From the NCBI GenBank assembly GCA_050260415.1, contig JBLNCE010000100.1:1-5867 (forward strand): DNA of 5,867 nucleotides, in the 5' to 3' direction. Positions 1 through 5,628 of this stretch are shown here, piece by piece. The notes under the pieces are model-generated. The model worked only from the letters and a program-made list of their open reading frames with translations, did no database searches and was not told where the DNA came from. Positions within the stretch are counted from its first letter, which is position 1; the number at the start of each line of letters is the position of its first letter. Origin of the DNA: JBLNCE01 sp050260415 (GTDB lineage Bacteria; Bacillota; UBA4882; JAAYXC01). Made by a program: the position numbers and the translations under genes.

Positions 1-141
1 GCGATCCAGAAGGAGATCGAGAACCCGCTGGGGCGGCTCATCCTGGAGGGAAAGATCCGGGACGGGCAGGAGGTCGTGGTGGAGAAGGGCGCGCGGGGGT
101 TGGAGTTCAAGGCCGGGGAGATAGAGATGGCGGTCAGGTAA
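1..141 (+). CDS. clpB: ClpB disaggregase, C-terminal end (partial)
   Basis: The first 46 codons in frame 1 run to a TAA stop and encode the last residues of a ClpB-type AAA+ chaperone, an ATP-driven disaggregase that works in the cytosol with DnaK. The stretch AIQKEIENPLGRLILEG is the classic D2 small-domain signature near the ClpB C-terminus (E. coli has a nearly identical IQ-EIENPLA-LIL block), followed by the usual beta-strand tail with a DG turn and VVVEKG. The start lies left of the window, so nothing can be said about the AAA modules or the middle domain. ClpC and ClpA tails are related, but the IENPLxRLIL pattern favours ClpB. It converges with the minus-strand glycosidase operon, and its stop codon overlaps the A-run that forms the T-tract of the minus-strand terminator. 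Confidence 0.9.
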   Translation, partial: AIQKEIENPLGRLILEGKIRDGQEVVVEKGARGLEFKAGEIEMAVR

Positions 142-166
142 AAAGAGGGGCGGCGAACCGCCCCTC
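140..166 (-). terminator. Intrinsic terminator for the glycosidase operon
   Basis: Read on the minus strand this is a perfect 9-bp stem, GAGGGGCGG / CCGCCCCTC, closed by a TTCG tetraloop and followed directly by five Ts. It lies about 110 bases past the stop of the last glycosidase gene. On the plus strand the same hairpin follows the clpB stop but has no U-tract, so it is a weaker terminator for clpB. The five Ts overlap the complement of the clpB TAA. The loop also marks where the direct-repeat similarity with 2905-3016 ends. Confidence 0.85.
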
Positions 167-267
167 CGCTGCGATCAGGGAAATCATCCTTCAGGCTATT
201 GCGCAGTAGGCGGATACTTGAGCACCACCCGTTCTTTGTTCCAACCGCCGGCGTCCGCTACGCGAAA
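156..267. repeat. Direct repeat, copy A (rhomboid-gene 3' end)
   Basis: About 107-112 bases match 2905-3016 without gaps at a constant offset of 2749. By eye roughly 18 of 107 positions differ, so identity is near 83%. The repeat covers the last ~23 codons of a rhomboid-type gene, its TAG stop, about 40 bases downstream and one arm of the terminator hairpin. The two copies flank the glycosidase pair exactly. Similarity stops in the terminator loop on one side and about ten bases short of the glycosidase stop codon on the other. Confidence 0.85.
196..267 (-). pseudogene. Orphan C-terminal tail of a rhomboid-Ig gene
   Basis: Reading the minus strand up to a TAG at 196-198 gives FRVADAGGWNKER followed by VVLKYPPTAQ. 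The intact rhomboid-Ig protein at 2945-4030 ends FYVKDAAGWDKER then VEIKYPLTAQ: 16 of 23 residues agree, and several of the changes are conservative. There is no homologous sequence upstream; the frame runs straight into the 3' end of the glycosidase gene at 278-1558. It is therefore a leftover 3' end, not a gene. The protein-like pattern of changes suggests both copies were coding for some time before this one lost its body, or that the second copy came from a diverged relative. Confidence 0.8.
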
Positions 268-277
268 TCGGGGAGGC

Positions 278-1558
278 TCACTGGTGCGCCGTGGGGTGGC
301 TCGATGTCAAGGGGATCTGCCGCTTGATCATCTTCGTCAGATCGCCCGCCAGGCGCAGGTAGAAATCGGACGAGCAGTGCACGCCGTCCGCATCCAGGGT
401 CAGAAAGTACTGATCCGTCGGGATCATGCTGGCATCCTCCGCCGCCTTGGCGATGGCCGTGCCCTCGTCATATTCGTCGAACATCGCGATGTAGCCGCTC
501 GGGATGCCGAAACTCACGGCATTGTACGCCTGCCGCCACAGGAAGTCCCCGTGGTTCCTCTTGATCGCGTTGGGCGCCCCCCCGTTCCAGTTGGACCAGG
601 CGAACCCGGGAAACATTACGGGCGCGTAGTCCAGGCCGTTGGCCTTACAATAGCTCCAGTCGGCGCTGATGACATCCGTCTTATAGTCACTATTAGTAAT
701 GCGCCCCACCAGCCACGGCTCGATCATGTTGAATGCCTTGTAGACGGCCTGAAATTCCGGTTTGGAGTCCCCGGTGCTCTCCCGCCAATAGGTAGGCACC
801 CCGCCGATCACATAACAGCCCTGGCTCTTGAACCAGTTGATCAGGTTGATGCACTGGGTGGCGTCCCCCGGATGCTTGGTATCATTAAAACCCAGGCCCC
901 AGATACATACCACCGGCTTGCCCTCGTGCTTGGCATAGGCGGGCGACGAGGTCAGATCAAGCGTCCCTACAATTGTCGAGATCCAGTCGTTCTTGATGGT
1001 CGTGTCAAAGCCCGCGGCGGGCATGCCCGAGGTATCATACATGATATAGAACTTGCGCCCCGTGATCTCCGCATTGGTCTTCACCTTGACGGCGATGCTG
1101 TCGCGTTGCGTCTTGAACGAGCCGCCCGTGATCTCAGTGCCGAATCTCTGCAGGGCGGCGCCGTCGATGCCGTACTGCTGCATCCACTGGAAATGCAGCG
1201 CGATGGTCTGATCGTTATAGGAGGAGAACAACTTGGCCGGCTGCCCATTGCCCAGCTTGGCGAAGTTCGTGCTATATAGCGAGGTGTATTCGCGCGTATC
1301 GGGGTACAGCTCGATCTTTATATTGCCCGGTCCCGGGGTGCCGCCGTTGCTCCAATGCTTCCAGGAATTGACCGGCGATCCGTCGCCGGCGCAATTGAAC
1401 CAGCCCTGATAGCCCACGATCACTTTACCGACGACATCGCTATTAACGGGGACGGGATCTGGATTGGGATCAGGAACCAAACCGGGCGCCGTACACCCGA
1501 GCAGGCCAAACACGATTGTCATGGCAATTGAGCACCATAAGCGCCTGCACAAGCCCAA
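278..1558 (-). CDS. GH71/GH99-like exported glycosidase lipoprotein
   Basis: A 426-residue exported protein of the bacterial group often labelled xylosidase/arabinosidase and related to the GH71/GH99 (beta/alpha)8 glycoside hydrolases. The N-terminus has RR at 5-6, a hydrophobic core at 10-20 and a lipobox LLGC with Cys22, then a Pro/Asp linker at 29-38, so it is probably anchored in a membrane facing the periplasm or outside. VIVGYQGWFNC (46-56), the HW at 68-69 and IELYPDT (82-88) are typical opening motifs. Near the end FDEYDEGT (360-367) places Glu362 and Glu365 in the E-x-x-E spacing of the GH99 catalytic pair. The start is TTG at 1556-1558; a second TTG two codons later is better spaced (about 8 bases) from the GGGGGT ahead of it, and Met13 would spoil the signal peptide. 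It begins 16 bases after the upstream glycosidase stop, so the two are one operon. Substrate and activity are not known. Confidence 0.8.
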   Translation of the reverse strand: MGLCRRLWCSIAMTIVFGLLGCTAPGLVPDPNPDPVPVNSDVVGKVIVGYQGWFNCAGDGSPVNSWKHWSNGGTPGPGNIKIELYPDTREYTSLYSTNFAKLGNGQPAKLFSSYNDQTIALHFQWMQQYGIDGAALQRFGTEITGGSFKTQRDSIAVKVKTNAEITGRKFYIMYDTSGMPAAGFDTTIKNDWISTIVGTLDLTSSPAYAKHEGKPVVCIWGLGFNDTKHPGDATQCINLINWFKSQGCYVIGGVPTYWRESTGDSKPEFQAVYKAFNMIEPWLVGRITNSDYKTDVISADWSYCKANGLDYAPVMFPGFAWSNWNGGAPNAIKRNHGDFLWRQAYNAVSFGIPSGYIAMFDEYDEGTAIAKAAEDASMIPTDQYFLTLDADGVHCSSDFYLRLAGDLTKMIKRQIPLTSSHPTAHQ

Positions 1559-1574
1559 ACACCCCCGTCAATAC

Positions 1575-2765
1575 TCAATCCTCGGTCAGTGCTCTCAGGA
1601 GGTCCAGGAAGCGGTAGCCGTAGTCCTCATGCAGCTTGCCTTCGGTGATCATGGCCGGCTGATCGGACGGCTTGCCCCCGCGTCCCGCGGTGGCTTCAAT
1701 CTGAGTGTCCTCGTGCCATTCATTGAAGGAGGTGACCATGAGCATCCTCTCCGCGCGCGGGTCGAGGTACGGCAGGGCCGCCTCTTTGAGCATGCGGGCG
1801 AAGACCGCGTCGTAGGAGATGGTTGGCGCATCCTCGAGATAGCGGGGAGCGACCCGATGGCCGCCCCGGACGGCCTTATCGTTGAAACCCGGCGTCACGG
1901 CGGGCACAAAGGCTGCGCCCGCGGTGCCGGCACTCTGAGCCGCTTCCCTGTAGATATCGCGCAGCGTCTCCAGCGCCTTTTCGGTGGAGCCATATTTGCC
2001 GAGGCATTGCCCATAGACGTCGTAGGCGGTCACGGCATCCCAAGGCGCGGCCCACTCGGCTTTGTAGCCCGGGCCGAAAACCTCGTCCCCCACGAGATAC
2101 AGGTCGGGATGCGCCTCGCGCACCCGCGCCAGGGCCTCACCCCCCTTGTCCCGGAAATAATCGCGGGTCAGGTAGATGAAGAGTACCGGCCGGCCCTTGA
2201 TCTTAAGGTAATTCTCATCGGGGAAATACGTCCGCGCCAGATAATCCACGTCGGACAGGAACCTGTCGTAATTGGGCTTTGCCGCCGAACCGAGCCGCCC
2301 GGTCGATTCGTAAAGAATGGCATATTTCGGCCCGTCCGCGCCCAGGCCCTTGCGAAGATAGTTCTTGATCGTGACATCCTCGTACGACCCCGGTCCCCAC
2401 CAGCTGCACGCCCAGAAGGCGATGTTTCCCCTGATGCTCTGCTTGACATGCTCCCGGATGACGTTCGGATCGCGGGAGCTGTATTCCCCCAGCAACGGCT
2501 GCTGGGCCGGCTTGAGCATCATCCTGGCGGAGTCCGAGACAGGATGCGCCCCGGGACCATACCAAGGGTAGTAATAGGCGCCGACCAGGCAACCGGAGCC
2601 GGAGCCTGATCCGCTGCCGGCCAGGCAGAATAGCAGTCCAAGGGCCAGAAGACCTATGAGGACGCCTGCCCGACGGGCTCTAGAGTTGTTATGTGTTTTT
2701 GCCGATATTTTCCTGATCGCCAACACCTCTCCCCTATTGCGCCCCCACCGGCGCAAGCACTCCAT
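1575..2765 (-). CDS. GH99-like secreted glycosidase
   Basis: A 396-residue protein with the hallmarks of the GH99 family (endo-alpha-mannosidase/mannanase fold). VGAYYYPWYG at 61-70 is the characteristic first strand and loop, FWACSWWGPG lies at 117-126, and FNEWHEDTQIE at 347-357 carries Glu349 and Glu352, matching the E-x-x-E catalytic pair that in GH99 works through a 1,2-anhydrosugar intermediate. A basic N-terminus and hydrophobic segment at 34-49 form a signal peptide or anchor, followed by a Gly-Ser repeat at 50-58 and Cys59. The repeat makes lipidation at Cys59 doubtful; cleavage after Ala49 is plausible. The ATG at 2763-2765 has only a distant GAGG; a TTG at codon 15 follows GGGGAGAGG and may be the true start. 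First gene of the pair with the lipoprotein glycosidase downstream. Family is firm, GH99 activity itself is inferred. Confidence 0.85.
   Translation of the reverse strand: MECLRRWGRNRGEVLAIRKISAKTHNNSRARRAGVLIGLLALGLLFCLAGSGSGSGSGCLVGAYYYPWYGPGAHPVSDSARMMLKPAQQPLLGEYSSRDPNVIREHVKQSIRGNIAFWACSWWGPGSYEDVTIKNYLRKGLGADGPKYAILYESTGRLGSAAKPNYDRFLSDVDYLARTYFPDENYLKIKGRPVLFIYLTRDYFRDKGGEALARVREAHPDLYLVGDEVFGPGYKAEWAAPWDAVTAYDVYGQCLGKYGSTEKALETLRDIYREAAQSAGTAGAAFVPAVTPGFNDKAVRGGHRVAPRYLEDAPTISYDAVFARMLKEAALPYLDPRAERMLMVTSFNEWHEDTQIEATAGRGGKPSDQPAMITEGKLHEDYGYRFLDLLRALTED
2726..2734 (-). promoter_or_regulatory. Strong Shine-Dalgarno inside the annotated glycosidase 5' end
   Basis: On the minus strand GGGGAGAGG stands two bases before a TTG at 2721-2723, with its GGGGAG core five bases from that codon. 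Initiation there would give a protein starting with AIRKISAK after Met and keep the basic n-region and hydrophobic core. The upstream ATG at 2763-2765 has only an AAGG two bases away or a GAGG thirteen bases away. The choice changes the protein by 14 residues and does not affect the catalytic domain. Confidence 0.4.
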
Positions 2766-2796
2766 CGCCTTTTCTGCACCTCTCTTTGCGGATACC

Positions 2797-2880
2797 GGTG
2801 TTGGTATATAGTTCTTTGGCTATATCATTTTTCCTGCTCATATTGAGAATTGGATATGATAAATTTTCCTAGCAACATTG
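2797..2880. other. AT-rich intergenic island with small inverted repeats
   Basis: This is much richer in A/T than anything else in the window and lies just upstream of the glycosidase pair, so it is the natural place for its promoter and control. It holds ATATAG / CTATAT arms (2806-2811 and 2820-2825, 8-base spacer) and CATAT / ATATG arms (2839-2843 and 2854-2858, 10-base spacer). Either could be an operator, but both are short and easily found in AT-rich DNA. No sigma-70 hexamer pair with good spacing is convincing on the minus strand (a TATCAT lacks a matching -35). Confidence 0.35.
2825..2878 (-). CDS. Possible 17-residue leader ORF
   Basis: An ATG at 2876-2878 is preceded six bases upstream by AAGGGAG (complement of 2885-2891), the same Shine-Dalgarno heptamer used by the rhomboid gene. 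The frame encodes MLLGKFIISNSQYEQEK and stops at TGA, about 60 bases before the glycosidase ATG. Nothing in the peptide is recognisable and it has no regulatory codon run of the attenuation type. It could be a leader or small protein, the 5' stub of a lost gene, or chance. The good ribosome site is the only argument for it. Confidence 0.25.
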   Translation of the reverse strand: MLLGKFIISNSQYEQEK

Positions 2881-2904
2881 TGTTCTCCCTTCCCAACCAA
2901 CAGC

Positions 2905-3016
2905 AACCGCCCCTCCGCTGTGGCCAGGGATATCAACCTTCAGGCTATTGCGCGGTAAGCGGATACTTGATCTCCACCCGTTCCTTGTCCCAGCCGGCCG
3001 CGTCTTTGACGTAGAA
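2905..3016. repeat. Direct repeat, copy B (3' end of intact rhomboid gene)
   Basis: Partner of 156-267 at a constant offset of 2749, about 83% identical by eye. Here the repeat is the genuine 3' end of the rhomboid-Ig gene plus about 40 bases beyond its stop. Only one arm of the terminator hairpin (AGGGGCGG on the minus strand, then TT) is present; the sequence then changes to GCTGTTGG, without the second arm or the T-tract. The rhomboid gene therefore has no obvious terminator of its own. Confidence 0.85.
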
Positions 3017-4030
3017 GACCAGCCGGATAGTCTCGCCCGGATAGATCTCCCTGGTGAATACCACCGCCAGCGTCTTGGGGTCAATCCAGCGGTACGTGTA
3101 GCTCAGGGGGCCTTTCTCGTCCTGCCAGAGGATGTCCGTATCGATATCCACGCGTTCCGCCATCGGCCGGTTGAACCGGATGAGGACCCGCCGATCTGCA
3201 GCGTTTAGCGCCGCAATATCGCCGCTCGGCGGTGTAACGTCAACCGCGATGGCAATGACCGGCCTGGCCACGCGCCCGCTGGCCGCCAGGCCCGCGAGGG
3301 CCGAGTTGAAAGCCAGGAGGAGCGCGCCCGCGCCGAGGGCCGCGGTCCGCAGCCAAGAGCGGCCTCCCTCGATCGGTTCGCCCTGCCCGAGGCGCCGCCA
3401 GTTCTCGCGCATGGTCTTGTACCAGAAGAAGGCGAAGGGCAGAGCGGTCAGGATGGAATAGGCATGCGCCTGGTTGGTGCCGTTCCCGTTCCAGAGGCTG
3501 CGGCCCATGGCCGAAAGCACCGCGGCCACGCCAAAGAGAGCAAAGGCCGTCAGGGCCGCCAGGCCGAGATAGAGCGGATCCCTGAGGACTTCCTTCCTCC
3601 GCTGCCGCCATTCCCAATAAAGGATCGGCACGATGAAGACAGTGTAGCCCCAGCAAAAACCGGAAGCGCCGTTCCCTCCGCCGGCGGTCGTCTTCCAGAT
3701 GGTGTGCGTCGCCAGGGTGGCCAGAGTCAGGAGCAAGAACCGCCCCGACCCGAGCACGCGCTCGATCACCGCGCCAAGGAGGGCGATCATGAGCGCGTTG
3801 CCCAGAAAGTGCGGCAAGGTTGGAGGCACGGGGTTTACCGGCGCGCCGTGAGCGAAGGACGAGGTCAGGTACTGCCAAAAGAACTGCCTGACGGACGTGT
3901 CGCATCCCAGTACTTCGTAAAGCTTTGGCTGGATGAGCAATGGGATGGTAATGACGCAGCAACTCAGGATGAGGAGGAAAACCACGGGCGGGAAACCCTT
4001 TAGGCGCGAATAGAGATTTTCCGATGGCAT
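2945..4030 (-). CDS. Rhomboid intramembrane serine protease with C-terminal Ig-like domain
   Basis: A 361-residue membrane protein. Rhomboid motifs occur in order: the L1 segment WQYLTSSFAHG (52-62), H-x3-N as HFLGN (74-78), the catalytic GASG with Ser123 opening TM4, and TM6 with His189 in QAHAYS, so the Ser/His dyad appears intact. Hydrophobic segments are near 13-33, 76-95, 97-112, 124-140, 153-174, 187-204 and 229-250; with the N-terminus inside, seven passes put the C-terminus in the periplasm. Residues about 258-361 resemble a Big_5/SbsA-type Ig-like domain: PPSGDIAAL, IRFNRPM, a YTYRW strand, PGETIRLVF and KDAAGW. Ig-like domains of this type often mediate binding, so it may present substrates, but that is inference. 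The ATG has AAGGGAG eight bases upstream. It lies 131 bases after the SEC-C gene. Its last 23 codons are duplicated at 196-267. Confidence 0.88.
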   Translation of the reverse strand: MPSENLYSRLKGFPPVVFLLILSCCVITIPLLIQPKLYEVLGCDTSVRQFFWQYLTSSFAHGAPVNPVPPTLPHFLGNALMIALLGAVIERVLGSGRFLLLTLATLATHTIWKTTAGGGNGASGFCWGYTVFIVPILYWEWRQRRKEVLRDPLYLGLAALTAFALFGVAAVLSAMGRSLWNGNGTNQAHAYSILTALPFAFFWYKTMRENWRRLGQGEPIEGGRSWLRTAALGAGALLLAFNSALAGLAASGRVARPVIAIAVDVTPPSGDIAALNAADRRVLIRFNRPMAERVDIDTDILWQDEKGPLSYTYRWIDPKTLAVVFTREIYPGETIRLVFYVKDAAGWDKERVEIKYPLTAQ

Positions 4031-4161
4031 CGGGCAGGCTCCCTTCCCTCCGCAAGTGGGCGGCGGTCAAACCCATGCCAACGCTCTTCGACTCGAACCA
4101 GTCTTTTCCTGCCTCGGCCAACCGATGGAACCAGCGGGCCTAACCGATCGCCGTCCAGGCC

Positions 4162-4983
4162 TTAATCGGCCGTTCGCTCACGATCCGCGTTCAAACAGCA
4201 CTTCTTATATTTCTTCCCGCTCCCGCAGGGGCATGGGTCATTGCGTCCGGCCTTCTTTGACGTATTCCCTTCTGCAGTCCGCTCGATCCCAGACAAGCCA
4301 TAGCGCGGTTTAGGGGTCTCCCGATGAATGCGCAACCCCAGCTCGATTTCCACGTCCTCCAGATCTCCCGGAATGGCGATCTCGACTCGGCCGTGCTTGA
4401 ACGCCTCGCGGATCGTCTCGACGGCCTCGACTGCCCGTAACTCCAATAAATCGCCGATTAGGAAACCGTTCAACTCTTTGCTATTCTCTTTGTATCGCCG
4501 CAACTGCCCCTGGATCATTTCGATGCATTCCAGTCTATGCCCGACATGGCTTTTGCCGATCTCGGCGATACCACCGGAAGCTGTCGTGCGGGCAAAAAGA
4601 CCCAGCCCCGCTTGGGCCAGGCTTTATTGGAGGGCCTGCAAAGCCGCGGGGCCGATCGAACCAAAGACAACCGGCAACTCCTCCAAGATCCAATCGCCGT
4701 TCACGGCCGAATCCGCCAAAGATAACAAGCCGCAGAGCGGTTCGACCGCCTCGACCGCGCGCAGTTGGGCCAAAGCTCGCCAAGCATGAACAGTCGCCCA
4801 AATCTCTGGCGTCTCTTCGTCCGACTCGAGGAATCTCCTATCAACAGCCAACTCGATCAGGGCGGGGATGTGCTCCCGCCCCAACCCGAGCTTGAGATAG
4901 TCCGGCCACACGTCCAGGCTTTCACGCGCGTCACCGATCAGGCGCAGCTTCTCGATCGGAGATAAGGATTGCTTACCAGTCAT
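4162..4983 (-). pseudogene. HEAT-repeat/SEC-C protein gene with an in-frame stop
   Basis: From the ATG at 4981-4983 (AAGGGGAG eight bases upstream) the frame runs 119 codons, meets TAA at 4624-4626, and continues in the same frame for 153 more codons to a TAA at 4162-4164. Both sides belong to one family: WPDYLKLGLGREHIPALIEL, HAWRALAQLRAVEAVEPL and the GDW/ELP/GPAALQAL block before the stop; GLFARTTAS, AEIGK, LNGFLIGDLLELRAVEAV and IELGLRIHRETPKPRYG after it; then the SEC-C zinc motif NDPCPCGSGKKYKKCC (composite Cys 251, 253, 262, 263; C-x-C-x8-C-C). The stop falls before the position where relatives have a YLAD-like segment, and spacing is kept, so one base change explains it. A partial product could start at the ATG at 4516-4518, but its ribosome site is weak. 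SEC-C domains bind zinc and, in SecA, SecB and ribosomes; the role of this HEAT family is unknown to me. A sequencing error is possible. Confidence 0.8.
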
Positions 4984-5055
4984 GAACCGTGCTCCCCTTC
5001 TGCCTCGGCCATGTCAGCACCTTGCACCAATTCTCCACGATGCACCCAAGTCCTG

Positions 5056-5162
5056 TATACCACAGAGAAGGAGGATAGATATAGAGGTGCAGAGAAAGGA
5101 GGGGCGCAAAACTCCAAATTTTGCCGTGCACTTCTCTGCGTGCTCTGCGCCTCTGCGGTATA
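5056..5162. repeat. 107-bp palindromic MITE-like repeat
   Basis: Terminal inverted repeats TATACCACAGAG (5056-5067) and CTCTGCGGTATA (5151-5162) match at 11 of 12 positions. Inside them GCAGAGAA (5089-5096) pairs with TTCTCTGC (5132-5139), and at the centre GCAAAA (5106-5111) pairs with TTTTGC (5119-5124) around a 7-base loop. The CACAGAG/CTCTG-rich ends resemble interspersed palindromic repeats I associate with many environmental bacterial genomes. There is no room for a transposase, so if mobile it would depend on one elsewhere. It separates the SEC-C gene from the truncated DUF975 gene. No clear flanking target duplication beyond the TATA within the ends. Confidence 0.7.
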
Positions 5163-5213
5163 GCTACTTCTTTTTAATCGCTTTTACGGATGGTGAATAA
5201 TCTGCATCGGAAC

Positions 5214-5591
5214 CTACGCCATCTCCAGTTCGCCCGGACTGCAAATACCGCTGTCGATGGCATTTTGCCGCAGGATCAAATACAGCTCCGCCCCGGTCGC
5301 GTGCACGTACGGCCCGACGAAAACCACCCCGACGCAGCAGGCAAGCAATCCCAAGAGGTACCAGCCAAGAAACGACAGGTCCAGCACGAATACGTTCCAT
5401 TTGTGGCCGGCCGTCATCGCCTCGCTCAGCGCGCTCGCCCGGCGGCGGTCCATGCCGGGATTCTCCGCCAGGATGTACGGCACCATGCGATAGGCGTATG
5501 CTTTGACTATCCCCGGGATGATGAGCAGCAGGAACCAGAAAATGACGCTCACGTACAAGTCCACAAAAAAAGAGCCGCTACACGGGCGCAA
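5214..5591 (-). pseudogene. 5'-truncated DUF975 membrane protein gene
   Basis: The readable frame encodes the C-terminal half of a DUF975 integral membrane protein: LLLIIPGIVKAYAYRMVPYI (21-40) followed by LAENPGM, then GHKWNVFVLDLSFLGWYLLG (62-81) and a second hydrophobic helix at about 75-96, PYVHATGAELY at 94-104. These are the signature blocks of the family, whose members are usually around 200 residues or more with further N-terminal helices; only about 115 recognisable residues remain. Similarity starts at FFVDLY, exactly where the T-tract of the pntB terminator ends. The only starts are a TTG inside the hairpin or a GTG just after it, with no Shine-Dalgarno, and any transcript from pntB should end there. 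The gene is most likely dead; a short expressed fragment cannot be excluded. Function of the family is not established. Confidence 0.75.
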
Positions 5592-5613
5592 AATTCCCGC
5601 GCAAATAGCGGCT
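5565..5613 (-). terminator. Intrinsic terminator after pntB
   Basis: On the minus strand AGCCGCTA pairs perfectly with TAGCGGCT (8 bp), an inner CGCGGG / CCCGTG adds six pairs including one G-T, with a 9-base loop, and the stem is followed by C and seven Ts. It begins 15 bases after the pntB stop. The hairpin and T-tract overlap the first codons of the truncated DUF975 frame. Confidence 0.9.
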
Positions 5614-5628
5614 GGATCGAGGATCGCA

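Noticed and set aside
218..1279. Long plus-strand open frame of 353 codons
   Set aside because: It is antisense to the glycosidase gene at 278-1558, rich in Arg/Gly/Pro/His with no recognisable motif, and exists because GC-rich coding DNA leaves the opposite strand open.
1464..2609. Long plus-strand open frame of 381 codons
   Set aside because: It is antisense to the GH99-like gene and the start of the lipoprotein gene; no family motif and no ribosome site, whereas the minus strand carries clear GH99 signatures.
2591..2616. Short tandem repeat encoding Gly-Ser units
   Set aside because: It is a low-complexity linker after the signal segment of the GH99-like protein; too short to call a functional repeat.
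2806..2858. sigma-70 promoter within the AT-rich island
   Set aside because: Several TATA-like hexamers exist (TATCAT, TATATA), but none has an acceptable -35 box at 16-18 bases on the minus strand.
4090..4100. T-arm-like GGTTCGAGTC on the minus strand
   Set aside because: The five bases on each side of the loop do not pair, and there is no acceptor stem, D-arm or CCA around it, so it is not a tRNA.
3240..4121. 293-codon minus-strand frame overlapping the rhomboid gene
   Set aside because: Its downstream part is an alternate frame of the rhomboid gene with Arg/Pro/Ala-rich composition. The first ~30 residues look protein-like, but the TTG start follows an in-frame stop and no motif is visible.
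4624..4626. TAA as a recoded sense codon
   Set aside because: clpB and the same gene's natural end use TAA at the expected positions, other genes use TGA and TAG, and the bases around it are not a strong read-through context.
5164..5212. Possible gene tail reading SDADYSPSVKAIKKK on the minus strand
   Set aside because: It looks like a C-terminus, but upstream the frame is only a shadow of the DUF975 gene, and 15 residues are too few to assign it to a lost gene or a frameshift.
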